Shown one piece after another: positions 1 to 9,850 of a DNA stretch of 64,000 bases. Position numbers and translations under genes: made by a program. The stretch is taken from contig NZ_CP022684.1 in NCBI RefSeq assembly GCF_002863865.1, positions 4,097,990 through 4,161,989 on the forward strand. Direction: 5' to 3'. The stretch's first letter is position 1. The number at the start of each line of letters is the position of its first letter. The stretch is from Ketobacter alkanivorans (GTDB lineage Bacteria > Pseudomonadota > Gammaproteobacteria > Pseudomonadales > Ketobacteraceae). The notes beneath the pieces are model-generated. The model was given only the letters and a program-made list of their open reading frames with translations, was not told the origin of the DNA and did not search any database.

Positions 1-1256
1 AAAAGCTGGAAATTCCAGAATTGGGTGTGTTTGGACCTTTACTGGAAGGCTCCGGTGGCCGTGAGATGTCCACCACCATGGCGCTGGTGCGGATGATGAA
101 TTCTCTTATCAAGCAGAAATCCATCGGTGAGCGTGTTGTGCCTATTGTTCCGGATGAGGCTCGTACCTTTGGTATGGAAGGCATGTTCCGGCAATTGGGA
201 ATATATTCTGCGGTGGGTCAGCTGTACAAGCCTGCCGATAGCGAGCAGGTGATGTATTACCGCGAGGATATCAAGGGCCGCATTCTGGAAGAGGGTATTA
301 ACGAAGCGGGGGCGATGTCTGCCTGGATTGCGGCGGCTACGTCCTACTCTGTGAACAATCACCCGATGATTCCGTTCTACATTTTCTACTCCATGTTTGG
401 ATTCCAGCGCATTGGTGATCTGGCTTGGGCTGCCGGTGATTCTCAGGCGCGTGGTTTCTTGATTGGTGCCACGGCCGGCCGCACCACTTTGAACGGGGAA
501 GGCCTGCAGCATCAGGATGGTCACAGTCATGTGCTGGCGTCCACCATCCCCAATTGCGTGGCCTATGATGTGGCTTACGCCTATGAGCTGGCGGTGGTTC
601 TACACGATGGTTTGCGGCGTATGTATCAAGAGCAGGAAAACGTCTTCTATTACATAACCGTTGAGAACGAAAACTATGAGCATCCTGCCATGCCGAAAGG
701 GGCGGAAGCGGGCATTCTCAAAGGCATGTATTTGCTGAAAGAGGGCGATGGCAACAACAAGTTACGCGTTCAATTGCTGGGTAGCGGTTCTATTCTGCGT
801 GAGGTGGAAGCAGCTGCTGAGTTGTTGCAGGACGTTTATGGGGTGACTTCCGATATCTGGAGTGTTACCAGCTTCACCGAGTTGCGTAATGAAGGGTTGC
901 AGAAGCAGCGCTGGAACATGTTGCATCCGGAAGAAGAGCCGAGGGTGCCCTATGTCACCAAGGCACTGCGGGCTCGTAAGGCGCCGGTGGTGGCCGCTTC
1001 TGATTACATCAAAACTCACGCGGATCAGATTCGTCCCTTTGTGCGCAATCATTACACTGCATTGGGTACGGATGGCTTCGGGCGCAGTGATTCCCGTGAA
1101 CAGCTGCGTCATTTCTTTGAAGTGGATCGTTACTTCATCACGGTGGCTGCATTGAATTCCCTGGCGGACAAAGGCCTGTTGGGCCGCAGCAAGGTGGCCG
1201 ACGCCTTGCGCCGTTTTGGCATCAAGGCAGAAAAACCCTACCCACCTCATGTGTGA
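1..1256 (+). CDS. aceE: Pyruvate dehydrogenase E1 component, C-terminal part (runs in from the left edge)
   Basis: Thiamine-diphosphate E1 subunit that decarboxylates pyruvate and passes the acetyl group to the lipoyl arms of AceF. The frame is open from base 3, so only the C-terminal part of a protein of roughly 880 residues is present. It closely follows the homodimeric (AceE-type) E1 family: the stretches DEARTFGMEG, YSMFGFQRIGDL, GEGLQHQDGHSH and LGTDGFGRSDSRE are visible. It is not the two-subunit alpha/beta E1 type. The stop is 15 bp before aceF, with the aceF ribosome site between, so the two form an operon. Confidence 0.97.
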   Translation, partial: KLEIPELGVFGPLLEGSGGREMSTTMALVRMMNSLIKQKSIGERVVPIVPDEARTFGMEGMFRQLGIYSAVGQLYKPADSEQVMYYREDIKGRILEEGINEAGAMSAWIAAATSYSVNNHPMIPFYIFYSMFGFQRIGDLAWAAGDSQARGFLIGATAGRTTLNGEGLQHQDGHSHVLASTIPNCVAYDVAYAYELAVVLHDGLRRMYQEQENVFYYITVENENYEHPAMPKGAEAGILKGMYLLKEGDGNNKLRVQLLGSGSILREVEAAAELLQDVYGVTSDIWSVTSFTELRNEGLQKQRWNMLHPEEEPRVPYVTKALRARKAPVVAASDYIKTHADQIRPFVRNHYTALGTDGFGRSDSREQLRHFFEVDRYFITVAALNSLADKGLLGRSKVADALRRFGIKAEKPYPPHV

Positions 1257-1271
1257 TCAAGGAGAACGACC

Positions 1272-2909
1272 GTGGCAGTGAAAGACGTGTTAGTGCCCGA
1301 TCTGGGTGGTACAGATGGGGTGGATGTAATTGAATTATCCGTGCAACCTGGTGATCGGGTTGAGAAAGAAGATACCTTGTTGGTTCTCGAATCCGACAAA
1401 GCAACAGTGGAAGTGCCATCACCGTTCAGTGGTGTTGTCTCCTCATTTTCTGTATCCATCGGCCAGACCGTGAAAGAAGGCGATGTGGTGGCGCAGATGG
1501 AGGTGGAGGAGGCAGGCGCTGCGGCCGCTACCAGCAAGCCCAAAGATAAAGCCCCTGAGCAGCCTGCTGCGATGGCCTCAAGCCAGCCCAGTCGTGCTGC
1601 CAGTGAGACGGCGGGTAAAGCGGAAGCCGCAGCTGCCAGCAGCAGTCAGGTGGAAGTGGTGGCGGTGCCGGATATTGGTGGTGCCGAAGATGTCGAGGTG
1701 ATTGAGGTTTCCGTACAGGAAGGCGATCAGCTTGAAGCGGAACAAACCATGGTGGTGTTGGAATCCGATAAAGCAACCATGGAGGTGCCTTGTCCTACAG
1801 CGGGAACCGTGCGTAAGGTGCTGCTTAAAGTGGGCGACAAGGTGTCTCAGGGTGCGTCTGTTCTGGAGTTGCTGGTGGTGGGTAAGGCTGATGTTGCCAG
1901 CGCCAAGGCAGATAGCAGGCCCGCCGCTGATCCTGATCCTAAACCGGTCCCTAAATCGGCCCCTAAACCGGCCCCTAAATCAGATATTGTAGATAGAGGC
2001 CCGAGCAAGCGGGTTCATGCTGGCCCCGCAGTGCGGCGGTTGGCGCGCGAGCTGGGCGCGGATCTGGCTGAGGTTAAAGCCAGCGGCCCCCGTGCTCGTA
2101 TCCTTAAAGAAGATGTGCATGCGTACGTTAAAGGCCGTATGCAGGGTAAGTCGGATACCGTCGTTGCAGGTTCGGGTTTGCCGCCGTTGCCAGAGATTGA
2201 TTTCACTAAATGGGGTGAGGTAGAAACCGTTGAGCTTGGTAAGATCAACAAGCTGAGTGCGGCTAATCTGCATCGTTCCTGGGTGCACATTCCCCATGTG
2301 ACTCAGTTTGATGAAGCAGATATCACCAGCCTGGAAGCATTCCGTAAAGCTGAATCGGCAGCGCTGAAAGAGCAAGGTGTAAAGTTGACCCTGCTGGCGT
2401 TTATGGTGAAGGCCTGTGCGAAGGCGTTGCAGGCGTATCCGCGTTTTAACAGCTCTTTGAATGCACAGGGCACTCATCTGATCTTCAAGCAGTATGTCAA
2501 CATTGGCATCGCTGTGGATACGCCTAATGGACTGGTGGTGCCGGTGATTCGTGATGCGGATAAAAAGTCGGTGACAGACATTGCCAAGGATATGCAAACG
2601 CTCAGTGAAAAGGCGCGCGCCAAAAAACTGTCTCCTGGTGATATGCAGGGTGGTTGTTTCTCTATTTCATCGTTGGGTGGGATCGGTGGAACGGCCTTTA
2701 CCCCCATCGTGAACTGGCCAGAGGTATCGATTCTTGGAGTGTCGCGTTCGCAGATGAAACCGGTGTACAACGGTAAGGATTTCGAGCCCAGGTTAATGGT
2801 GCCGTTGTCTCTTTCCTATGATCACCGGGTGATAGACGGCGCTGAAGCTGCTCGGTTTACTACCTATTTGTCCGAGCTATTGTCTGACATTCGGCGACTG
2901 TTGTTGTAA
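1272..2909 (+). CDS. aceF: Dihydrolipoamide acetyltransferase (E2 of pyruvate dehydrogenase)
   Basis: E2 core of the pyruvate dehydrogenase complex; takes acetyl from E1 and transfers it to CoA. GTG start preceded by AAGGAG at 1259-1264. The 545-residue chain has two lipoyl domains (about 2-77 and 127-202, lipoyl lysines K43 and K167 in ESDKAT), a Pro/Lys/Ala linker with KPVPKSAPKPAPK around 224-236, an E3-binding domain (about 247-285) and the catalytic domain from about 310, with H518 and D522 in DHRVIDG. E. coli AceF has three lipoyl domains, so this is a two-lipoyl version. No E3 (lpd) gene follows; a strong hairpin terminates the unit. Confidence 0.97.
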   Translation: MAVKDVLVPDLGGTDGVDVIELSVQPGDRVEKEDTLLVLESDKATVEVPSPFSGVVSSFSVSIGQTVKEGDVVAQMEVEEAGAAAATSKPKDKAPEQPAAMASSQPSRAASETAGKAEAAAASSSQVEVVAVPDIGGAEDVEVIEVSVQEGDQLEAEQTMVVLESDKATMEVPCPTAGTVRKVLLKVGDKVSQGASVLELLVVGKADVASAKADSRPAADPDPKPVPKSAPKPAPKSDIVDRGPSKRVHAGPAVRRLARELGADLAEVKASGPRARILKEDVHAYVKGRMQGKSDTVVAGSGLPPLPEIDFTKWGEVETVELGKINKLSAANLHRSWVHIPHVTQFDEADITSLEAFRKAESAALKEQGVKLTLLAFMVKACAKALQAYPRFNSSLNAQGTHLIFKQYVNIGIAVDTPNGLVVPVIRDADKKSVTDIAKDMQTLSEKARAKKLSPGDMQGGCFSISSLGGIGGTAFTPIVNWPEVSILGVSRSQMKPVYNGKDFEPRLMVPLSLSYDHRVIDGAEAARFTTYLSELLSDIRRLLL

Positions 2910-2928
2910 ATCATTCGGTTCTGCGGGT

Positions 2929-2968
2929 AATCCATTGTCGCTGAAGGTTAAGCGGCAATGGATTTTCT
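2929..2968 (+). terminator. Terminator of aceEF
   Basis: Inverted repeat with 14-base arms (2929-2942 and 2951-2964) that pair throughout with one G-U wobble, an 8-base loop, then TTTTC. It sits 20 bp after the aceF stop. The right arm lies inside the last codons of the convergent gene on the minus strand. Confidence 0.8.
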
Positions 2969-3442
2969 GGCGGTAGGGAATTTAGCGCAGCAGCTTTTGA
3001 ATTCATCTCGCTCTTTAAAGCTGATGGGGCGATCCATAAAACAGTTCTGCCAGGCTAAGGTCAGGTCTTCTGCGTTGCTGTTGGCACTCAAAGTCACGCC
3101 TTTATGTTGATAAATCATCCAGGCGATCGCGGTTGCGTAGCGTAGGTTGGTAGCCAGTTCGCTATGGGGTGATTTTGGAAACTCATGTTGTGATGCCATG
3201 CCGCGCACGTGGCTGGCGAGTTCGCAGTCCATCGCTAAATAATGATCCCATACGGCCTGATGCATGGCCTCGGTAATGCCGTAAATGCCAATACCATCAC
3301 TGCGTTGGAGGTGGTGGCCCATTTCCGATTGATGGCAAGCCGTTGCCTGCAAAAGTCGCTCGGCAACCGGAGATTCTTCGCCCAACTGTTTTAATGTGGG
3401 TTGGATTACATACTCTAGGAACTCATGACAGTTAATGCCCAT
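2948..3442 (-). CDS. Phage-lysozyme-like protein, probably non-catalytic
   Basis: A 164-residue cytosolic protein without signal peptide or membrane segment. Good start: ATG with AGGAG 8 bp upstream. I recognise the pattern of small phage lytic-transglycosylase-like proteins: FLEYVIQPTLKQLG...SPVAERLL, then TACHQSEMG where the phage family has a TAxQES-type motif, then GIGIYGITEAMHQAVWDHYLA and the ATAIAWMIY helix. In my alignment from memory the catalytic Glu falls on Gln of HQSEMG. No holin, spanin or other phage gene lies nearby, so this looks like a single phage gene kept or domesticated by the host. Function unknown; the family call is moderate and the loss of activity is inference. Confidence 0.5.
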   Translation of the reverse strand: MGINCHEFLEYVIQPTLKQLGEESPVAERLLQATACHQSEMGHHLQRSDGIGIYGITEAMHQAVWDHYLAMDCELASHVRGMASQHEFPKSPHSELATNLRYATAIAWMIYQHKGVTLSANSNAEDLTLAWQNCFMDRPISFKERDEFKSCCAKFPTARKSIAA

Positions 3443-3904
3443 GATTCTACTCCTGTCAAAACACCGTCTTTAGCTATACAAAGCAAAGAGCTTGCCAGTT
3501 ATCATGGCGTGCGTTTTGTATTCGCTTACTATTAAGATCGGCCTGAACCCGGAATGTTTCAATGAAATAAAGGTTGATTAATGTTGCGTTTGGTAATGTT
3601 TGGGAATAACGCGAATTGGGTTGTGTGCCCATTTTTGTCAGAAACTGCCTTGGAAAAGAATAACTTTGCAGTGAATGCTTGAAAGCGCCGATGGAAGCCG
3701 CCCAGTTACTAAGAACCGTAATGCATGAAGGACAGGCTTATAGCGGCCAATGGGCATAAAAGTTCGTAAAAAAACAGCTTAACTCTTAGGCTTTGATATA
3801 GGTAAGGGTTCTTAAATGGGCTTCTTATATGAAAAAGCGTGTTAACCATTCTTTCGCTTTGCTCAGGCTGAATAAGCCTCGTGATTTGCGAAATGCGAAA
3901 ACTG
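3443..3904. other. Intergenic, 462 bp, no supported gene
   Basis: This stretch lies upstream of the lysozyme-like gene and downstream of cobD. A 48-codon open frame begins at an ATG near 3829 and runs into the 3' end of cobD on the opposite strand, but it has no clear ribosome site and no recognisable product. I see no riboswitch, tRNA or long inverted repeat. Confidence 0.5.
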
Positions 3905-4909
3905 TTAAGAATTCCAACACTGCAAGGCAGATTGCAGCCGCTGCAGACCGGGTTTTGTCGTCAGTCCGATTCTGATTTTTCCCCATTGTTCAAACAGCCT
4001 CAACAGGACGCCTTGTTGCGCGCAGTGATTATATAACTGCGCAGCCTTATTTGATTCCAGCTGCAGGGTGCAGAACAGCGTGTCGCAACTGATGCTGTGT
4101 TGATCAAAATGTTCCAGCAATATTGCTTTTAACTTGATGGAGCTTTGCGCCAGGCGCAGGCGGTTTTGTTGCTGCCAGTGCGTGTCCTGCAAGGCGAGGC
4201 TTGCTACATAGGCGGCTGGGTGGCTCACTGCCCAAGGGCCCAATACAGAGCGCAGCGTTTGTTGCAGGTGTTCATTGCAGTAAATGAAGCCCAGCCGCAT
4301 CCCTGCCAGGCCAAAAAATTTTCCCATAGAGCGCAGTACGATCAGATTGGCAGGCAGTGTTGAGTTGCCAGCAAACACCGAAACTTCCGGTGTCGCGTCC
4401 ATAAAGGCCTCATCCACCAGCAGGGTGCCTTGCAAAGTATTGAGTGTGTCGGCGAGCGCTATCAGCTCATCGCGCTCGTATCTGTTTGTGGTCGGGTTGT
4501 TGGGGTTAATGACGACCACAACATCATGTTTTTGCAGCGGTAGTGAAGGCAGATCATCGTACAAGCGGATCTCATGCCCCAGTTTTTGCCACCAGTAGCG
4601 GTGTTCTTCATAGCCTTCACGGGGAATCCAGGTGCGGGCCTGTGGGAACAGGGTTGGCAGGGTTTGAATTGCCCACTGGCTGCCAGGAATGGACAGCACC
4701 TCTGCGCCGTAATAATGGTGCGCGGCGCTTTCCAGTTCGGCATAGGAGTCAGGCAGTCGCTGCCAGACGGACAGGGGAATGTCTGGTGGTTGCCAGGAAT
4801 ACGGATTGATGCCTGTGGAAAGATCCAGCCACTGCGCCAGGGGAATAGAGAACAGATCGGCGGCGGCGTGCAGGCGACCACCGTGCTGTGGTGCATCCAG
4901 GTTTTGCAT
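3905..4909 (-). CDS. cobD: L-threonine-O-3-phosphate decarboxylase (cobalamin synthesis)
   Basis: PLP enzyme of the class I/II aminotransferase fold that makes (R)-1-amino-2-propanol phosphate, the linker of the cobalamin nucleotide loop. I place the start at the ATG at 4909, giving 334 residues: AAGGTGG lies 8 bp upstream and the protein then starts MQNLDAPQHGGR as in the family. A longer frame (from 4951) would overlap cbiB by 38 bp. NPNNPT (135-140) and the PLP lysine K197 in SMGKFFGLAG are present. It begins 4 bp after the cbiB stop, so the two are coupled; their products act together to give adenosylcobinamide phosphate. Confidence 0.9.
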   Translation of the reverse strand: MQNLDAPQHGGRLHAAADLFSIPLAQWLDLSTGINPYSWQPPDIPLSVWQRLPDSYAELESAAHHYYGAEVLSIPGSQWAIQTLPTLFPQARTWIPREGYEEHRYWWQKLGHEIRLYDDLPSLPLQKHDVVVVINPNNPTTNRYERDELIALADTLNTLQGTLLVDEAFMDATPEVSVFAGNSTLPANLIVLRSMGKFFGLAGMRLGFIYCNEHLQQTLRSVLGPWAVSHPAAYVASLALQDTHWQQQNRLRLAQSSIKLKAILLEHFDQHSISCDTLFCTLQLESNKAAQLYNHCAQQGVLLRLFEQWGKIRIGLTTKPGLQRLQSALQCWNS

Positions 4910-4913
4910 GATG

Positions 4914-5876
4914 TTATCCACCTTGTTGCAGAGAAAACTGGATGACGCCATACAGGATGCCCGGTATGACTAAACAAAGCGCTATACAGATGACCAGGCT
5001 GCGATCCACCAGCCGATTAGCTGCAATGATGTGGCGCGGGCAAGCGGGCGTGTTGCCACCGTAGTAGGGCTTGTGCAAGAGCGTGCCGTGATAGGTGGCC
5101 GGCCCACCCAGTTGTACATTCAAAGCCCCGGCTCCGGCGCACATTACGGGGCCACCGTTGGGGCTGCTCAGTTGATGGCTGTGTTGCCGCCAGCTGGCAA
5201 GCGCCTGGTGTCGGTTGCCAGCCAGGGCATAACACAGGGCGCAGATGCGGGCAGGAAAATAGTTCAGTAGATCGTCGAGTTTGGCTGCGGCCCAGCCAAA
5301 ATGCAGATAGCGCCGGTTGCGATATCCCCACATGGCATCCAGCGTGTTGGCCAAGCGATACAGCACGGCTCCACTGCCCCCCAGTAACGTAAACCAGAAC
5401 AGTGCTCCGTAAATGCTGTCGTTGCCGTTTTCCAGTACCGATTCGACAGTGGCTCTGGCGCAACCGGCTTCGTCCAGTTGTTGGCATTCGCGGCTCACGA
5501 TCATGCTGGTGTGCTGGCGGGCCAGGGGCAGGTCTGCTTGCTCTAACGCACGGTGTACCCGCAGACTGTGCTCAAACAGACTTGTGCGGCCTACACACAG
5601 ATAGAGCAGCAATATATCGAGTGTGATACCCAGCAGCGAAGCCCCTAGCCAGGTTTGTTGCAGCCACCACAACGCCAGCGGCACGGGTGTCACCGCCAGC
5701 AGCCAAGCCAGTAGCCCCAGCAATCGCTGCCGGGTTCTGCTCGCCGGATGATTGATGCGCGATTCCAGGCGCCCGGCCAGACGACCAAAGCCCACCAGGG
5801 GGTGATACTGCTTGGGCTCCCCCAGTAACTGGTCCAAACCCAGTGCAATCAAAATTTTAATCACTACAATAGGCAC
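4914..5876 (-). CDS. cbiB: Adenosylcobinamide-phosphate synthase
   Basis: Polytopic inner-membrane enzyme that attaches the aminopropanol phosphate arm to adenosylcobyric acid. 320 residues, usual family length, with the N-terminal signature [24 protein letters not shown] and several hydrophobic segments. The start is a GTG at 5876; a second GTG four codons in is possible. Divergent from cobQ, with only 38 bp between the two start codons, so both promoters must overlap this short space or lie inside the coding regions. Confidence 0.92.
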   Translation of the reverse strand: MPIVVIKILIALGLDQLLGEPKQYHPLVGFGRLAGRLESRINHPASRTRQRLLGLLAWLLAVTPVPLALWWLQQTWLGASLLGITLDILLLYLCVGRTSLFEHSLRVHRALEQADLPLARQHTSMIVSRECQQLDEAGCARATVESVLENGNDSIYGALFWFTLLGGSGAVLYRLANTLDAMWGYRNRRYLHFGWAAAKLDDLLNYFPARICALCYALAGNRHQALASWRQHSHQLSSPNGGPVMCAGAGALNVQLGGPATYHGTLLHKPYYGGNTPACPRHIIAANRLVDRSLVICIALCLVIPGILYGVIQFSLQQGG

Positions 5877-5914
5877 GTCTTCGAGCCCGCCGAAAAAAAG
5901 GAAGCGATTGTAGC

Positions 5915-7372
5915 ATGACTGCCAAGACTTTGATGGTGCAGGGCACCACCTCCGACGCTGGAAAATCCACTTTAGTGGCAGCGTTGTGTCGGGTTTTCGC
6001 CCGTCGTGGTACCAAAGTGGTGCCGTTTAAACCACAGAATATGGCATTGAACAGTGCGGTGACGGCCGACGGTGGTGAAATTGGCCGTGCCCAGGCGTTG
6101 CAAGCGGCAGCGGCGTGGCTGGAGCCCATGGTGGACATGAACCCAGTGTTGCTAAAGCCCACCACGGATATTGGGGCGCAGGTCATTATTCACGGTAAGG
6201 CTCGTCATCAGATGGATGCTGTTGGCTATCACCAGTACAAAACCATTGCCATGAACGCTGTGCTGGAGAGTTATCAACGGCTGAAGCATCAGTATGAGTT
6301 GATTATGGTGGAAGGTGCTGGCAGCCCGGCAGAGATCAATCTGCGGGATCGTGATATCGCCAATATGGGGTTTGCTGAAGCGGTAGACTGCCCCGTGATT
6401 TTGGTGGCGGATATTGATCGAGGCGGTGTTTTTGCTCATCTGGTGGGCACGCTGGAACTGCTGAGCGAATCCGAGCAGGCCCGCGTGAAAGGGTTTGTGA
6501 TCAATCGGTTCAGAGGCGATATCGCCTTGTTGCAAAATGGCTTGGATTGGCTCGAGCAGCGCACAGGCAAACCGGTGCTGGGGGTGTTGCCCTATCTGCA
6601 TGGCCTACACATTGATGGAGAAGATGGCATTAACCCTGTGGAGATGGCAGATAAGGCGGCGGACTCCCTGAAGGTGGTGGTGCCGGTGTTGCCACGCATA
6701 AGTAACCACACCGATTTTGATCCGCTGCGGTTGCACCCTCAGGTGGATTTTCACTATGTGGGGTCAGGGCAGCCGATTCCCCCGGCGGATCTGATTATTC
6801 TACCGGGCAGTAAAAACACCATTGCCGATTTACGCTGGCTGAAAGACAACGGCTGGCAACAGGCGCTGCAGAAGCATCTGCGCTACGGTGGCAAGCTGAT
6901 GGGTATTTGCGGTGGCTTCCAGATGTTGGGCCATCAGCTGTTGGACGAGTTGGGCATTGAGGGCGTGCCTTCACAGGAACAGGGCTTCGGTTGGTTGGAC
7001 ATGGAAACCCGGCTGCAGCCGGAGAAGCATTTGAAGCGTCGACAAGGCGCACTGTTGCCCGGCAACGAGGCTTGTACTGGATATGAGATCCACGCGGGTG
7101 TCAGCACTGGAGAGGCCTTGTCCATGCCGTTGGTTCGGTTCGACAATGGCGAAGTGGATGGTGCCCGTTGCACCGATGGGCAAGTAATCGGCACCTATCT
7201 GCATGGCATATTTGATTCGCATACAGCGCTGGAGGCTGTTTTGCGCTGGGCGGGTGTACAGCAGGTGGAAGTGTTCGATTATAACGCCGAGCGGGAGCAT
7301 CACATCGACCGTTTGGCAGACTCTGCCGAACAGCATCTGGATATGGAGGCTATCGACGCAATTTTAGGATGA
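5915..7372 (+). CDS. cobQ: Cobyric acid synthase (glutamine-hydrolysing)
   Basis: Amidates adenosylcobyrinic a,c-diamide at four side chains to give adenosylcobyric acid. 485 residues in two domains. The N-terminal synthetase domain carries the ATP loop [10 protein letters not shown] (10-19) and the [11 protein letters not shown] motif (164-174). The C-terminal glutaminase domain has the nucleophile C332 in [10 protein letters not shown] and a later His in YLHGIFD. AAGGAAG upstream supports the ATG. It is alone on the plus strand between two minus-strand cobalamin units and meets cobS tail to tail with 1 bp between. Confidence 0.95.
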   Translation: MTAKTLMVQGTTSDAGKSTLVAALCRVFARRGTKVVPFKPQNMALNSAVTADGGEIGRAQALQAAAAWLEPMVDMNPVLLKPTTDIGAQVIIHGKARHQMDAVGYHQYKTIAMNAVLESYQRLKHQYELIMVEGAGSPAEINLRDRDIANMGFAEAVDCPVILVADIDRGGVFAHLVGTLELLSESEQARVKGFVINRFRGDIALLQNGLDWLEQRTGKPVLGVLPYLHGLHIDGEDGINPVEMADKAADSLKVVVPVLPRISNHTDFDPLRLHPQVDFHYVGSGQPIPPADLIILPGSKNTIADLRWLKDNGWQQALQKHLRYGGKLMGICGGFQMLGHQLLDELGIEGVPSQEQGFGWLDMETRLQPEKHLKRRQGALLPGNEACTGYEIHAGVSTGEALSMPLVRFDNGEVDGARCTDGQVIGTYLHGIFDSHTALEAVLRWAGVQQVEVFDYNAEREHHIDRLADSAEQHLDMEAIDAILG

Positions 7373-7373
7373 G

Positions 7374-8114
7374 TCAGGTCAACGTCAGAGCGATGCCCAG
7401 CAGTACGGTGGCCTCAAGTATTTCAATACTGGCTCCTGCGGTGTCACCGGTGGTGCCAGCCAGTCGCTTTAGCATCAGGTGTCGCAACCAGAAAAACGTG
7501 CCAGTAACCATCAGCACGACCATCACACCGGAAGTTCCCAGGATCGTAAAGCACAACAACGCCATCAACGCGGCTTGCAGGCAGCCACTTCGTTGAGACA
7601 ATCCATCTTTAAATGGAGCTGCCAGGCCGTGCTCCCGTACGTAGGGTGTGATTAAAAATAACAGGGGTATGGTGCAACGTGAGAGGGCTGGGGCCAACAG
7701 CAGAAAAAAGGCGGATTGCAGCACCAGTACATTCAGGCAGGCCAGTTTAACCAGCATGACCAGAACAATGCTGGTGACCCCCGCCGGGCCACAGCGCGGA
7801 TCTTTCATAATGGCCAGTGTGCGTTCTTTATCATTGCCCCCCAGCCAGGCATCGGCGCTGTCAGCCAGCCCATCCAGATGCAAGCCGCCGGTGAGCACTA
7901 CCCACAGGCATAGCAGCAGGGCGGCTACGATCAGAGCATCCAGGTTCGGAGCCAGCTGATACAGCAGCCCGCTGGCCAGCATTAAAATTGCCCCGATGAT
8001 CAAGCCGACAACGCCATACCAATAGATGGATGCTTTTACATCGGCGTCGTTGTAGTCCGTATTGGATACCGGTAAGCGGGTGAGAAACTGAAGGGCAATT
8101 TTCAGCGCGTTCAT
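7374..8114 (-). CDS. cobS: Adenosylcobinamide-GDP ribazoletransferase (cobalamin synthase)
   Basis: Integral membrane enzyme that joins adenosylcobinamide-GDP to alpha-ribazole (or its phosphate), the last assembly step. 246 residues with about six hydrophobic segments. The family signature GGLHLDGLADSADAWLGG followed by RTLAIMKDPRCGPAGV is clear. The start codon overlaps the stop of the upstream cobC phosphatase (ATGA), so translation is coupled. It is the last gene of the five-gene minus-strand unit. Confidence 0.94.
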   Translation of the reverse strand: MNALKIALQFLTRLPVSNTDYNDADVKASIYWYGVVGLIIGAILMLASGLLYQLAPNLDALIVAALLLCLWVVLTGGLHLDGLADSADAWLGGNDKERTLAIMKDPRCGPAGVTSIVLVMLVKLACLNVLVLQSAFFLLLAPALSRCTIPLLFLITPYVREHGLAAPFKDGLSQRSGCLQAALMALLCFTILGTSGVMVVLMVTGTFFWLRHLMLKRLAGTTGDTAGASIEILEATVLLGIALTLT

Positions 8115-8785
8115 GAGTCGCCCGTGAAACGATTGATGAAGCTGAGCGCGGCATTGTAGGAACCATCGGCTTCTAGATAAAGTTTGAGCCGGGTGATGCC
8201 AGCGTAGGGAACTTCAATACGAAAGCTGTCGGCAGGGGCAATATTCAAAAAGTGAGACAGGCTTGCCCGAATCACTCCACCGTGAACCACCAGTAAGAGA
8301 TGGATGCTTTCCTGCTCTGCCGGCTGTGCATGAATGATGTGCTCAAGGCGGGCTGTTACCCGTTGCATAAACTCACTGTATGGCTCTGCGCCGGGAGGGG
8401 TGGTTTGCTCTGGATCTTGCCACAGCGCCTGCAACAATTGCGGGTGTTGTTCCCAGGCCTGCTTGGGGGTAAGCCCTTCCAGATCGCCAAAGCACAACTC
8501 TTTCAAGTCGGGCTCGATGCTGATCGGCAGGTTGCACGTATCAGCCAACTCACGAGCGTACTCCTGGCAGCGACGCATGGGGGAGCTGATAATAGCGTGC
8601 CACGTTGTGCCTGAACCCGATGTTTTTGGAGCCATTGCCTGGGCGGTAGCATGACGCATTTGCTGCCAGCCGGTCGCCGACAAGGGATCATCGATAGAGC
8701 CCCGGTAGCGCACACCACCTTCAGGTTCGCCGTGGCGTAGCAGGTCTAATGTGATTTTACGGGTCTCGGTGGGTGATCCGAACAT
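8111..8785 (-). CDS. cobC: Alpha-ribazole phosphatase-type histidine phosphatase
   Basis: Histidine phosphatase superfamily enzyme of 224 residues, expected to remove the 5' phosphate from alpha-ribazole phosphate or adenosylcobalamin phosphate. The RHG motif LLRHGEPEGG is near residue 13 and the second catalytic His is in LLVVHGGVIRASL. The sequence alone cannot separate it from general phosphoglycerate-mutase-like phosphatases; the assignment rests on its place between cobT (3 bp gap) and cobS (4 bp overlap). Confidence 0.85.
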   Translation of the reverse strand: MFGSPTETRKITLDLLRHGEPEGGVRYRGSIDDPLSATGWQQMRHATAQAMAPKTSGSGTTWHAIISSPMRRCQEYARELADTCNLPISIEPDLKELCFGDLEGLTPKQAWEQHPQLLQALWQDPEQTTPPGAEPYSEFMQRVTARLEHIIHAQPAEQESIHLLLVVHGGVIRASLSHFLNIAPADSFRIEVPYAGITRLKLYLEADGSYNAALSFINRFTGDS

Positions 8786-8788
8786 GCC

Positions 8789-9850
8789 TTATTCTTCCAG
8801 TTTTTCGGATACCGCCGCTTCCGCGAAGGTCGCCATATTGTTGTGTAGGGCGCACGCCAGTCGCAGCAACGGCACTACGGTCGCAGCACCACTGCCTTCG
8901 CCCAGGCGCAGGTTAAGATCCACAATCGGCTCAACCTCTAAGTGCTGAATCACCCGCCGGTGCCCGGGTTCTGCAGAGCAATGGCTGAAGAACAGATAAG
9001 GGCGGATCGATGGGTTTATTTGCAGGGCCGCCGCGGCCGCCGCTGTGCAGATAAATCCATCCACGATCACCGCCATGCCCGCTTGTGCGGCGGCGATGTA
9101 AGCGCCGGTGAGGGCGGTGATCTCGAAGCCGCCGACGACGCGGGAAATGGCCTGAGCGGAGTTTAATGCTGCGCGGTGATTATCCAGTGCTTGTTGGAGA
9201 ATCTTCACTTTATGCAGCACACCCTGTTGATTCAAGCCTGTACCTGGGCCGGTAATATCGGCCACTGAATAGCCGGTTAACGCCGCCAGCATGGCGGTAG
9301 CCGCGGATGTATTGCCGATGCCCATCTCGCCCCCGATGTACAGCTGCGCTTTGTGTTCCAAGGCGCGTGCTACCGAGTCTTGACCCAGTGTCAGCGCCTG
9401 CTGCCATTGCGCCTCGTCCATTGCTGCATGCAATAGGAAGTTGGCGGTCTGTTGGGCGATGGGGGCATGCACTACGCCGGGCAGGTCTGCCGGGTCAGCA
9501 TGGGTGCCCGTGTTTACTACCTCCAGTGATGCACCCAGCTCTTTGGCCAGTACGCTGATGGCGGCACCGCCGTTAATGAAGTTGCGTTGCATCTCGACGG
9601 TGACAGCTTGAGGGAAGGCCGAAATGCCTTCTTCCACAATGCCATGATCCCCTGCAAAAACGGCAATGAAGATCTGCTCAAGTTGCGGTTTGAGCTGCCC
9701 TTGGATGGCCGCCAATGCGATGGCAATGTGTTCCAGTCGCCCCAGTGCGCCTGGGGGCTTGGTAAGTTGGCCCTGTCGTTCCGTTGCAGCCAATTCCATC
9801 GCGGCGCTAGGTGGTACGGCAGGATTAACCCACCAGTTTTGTGTGCTCAT
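8789..9850 (-). CDS. cobT: Nicotinate-nucleotide--dimethylbenzimidazole phosphoribosyltransferase
   Basis: Makes alpha-ribazole 5'-phosphate from dimethylbenzimidazole and nicotinate mononucleotide, activating the lower ligand. The correct start is the ATG at 9850 (MSTQNWWVNP), which overlaps the cobU stop as ATGA; an upstream extension in the same frame would lie inside cobU. This gives 353 residues, normal for the family. Signatures: TKPPGALGRLE near residue 30, GEMGIGNTSAA, and LRLGEGSGAA holding the expected catalytic Glu. Confidence 0.94.
   Translation of the reverse strand: MSTQNWWVNPAVPPSAAMELAATERQGQLTKPPGALGRLEHIAIALAAIQGQLKPQLEQIFIAVFAGDHGIVEEGISAFPQAVTVEMQRNFINGGAAISVLAKELGASLEVVNTGTHADPADLPGVVHAPIAQQTANFLLHAAMDEAQWQQALTLGQDSVARALEHKAQLYIGGEMGIGNTSAATAMLAALTGYSVADITGPGTGLNQQGVLHKVKILQQALDNHRAALNSAQAISRVVGGFEITALTGAYIAAAQAGMAVIVDGFICTAAAAAALQINPSIRPYLFFSHCSAEPGHRRVIQHLEVEPIVDLNLRLGEGSGAATVVPLLRLACALHNNMATFAEAAVSEKLEE

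Noticed and set aside
1980..2597. 205-codon minus-strand frame inside aceF
   Set aside because: Fully overlaps a conserved catalytic domain on the plus strand; no ribosome site and no recognisable product.
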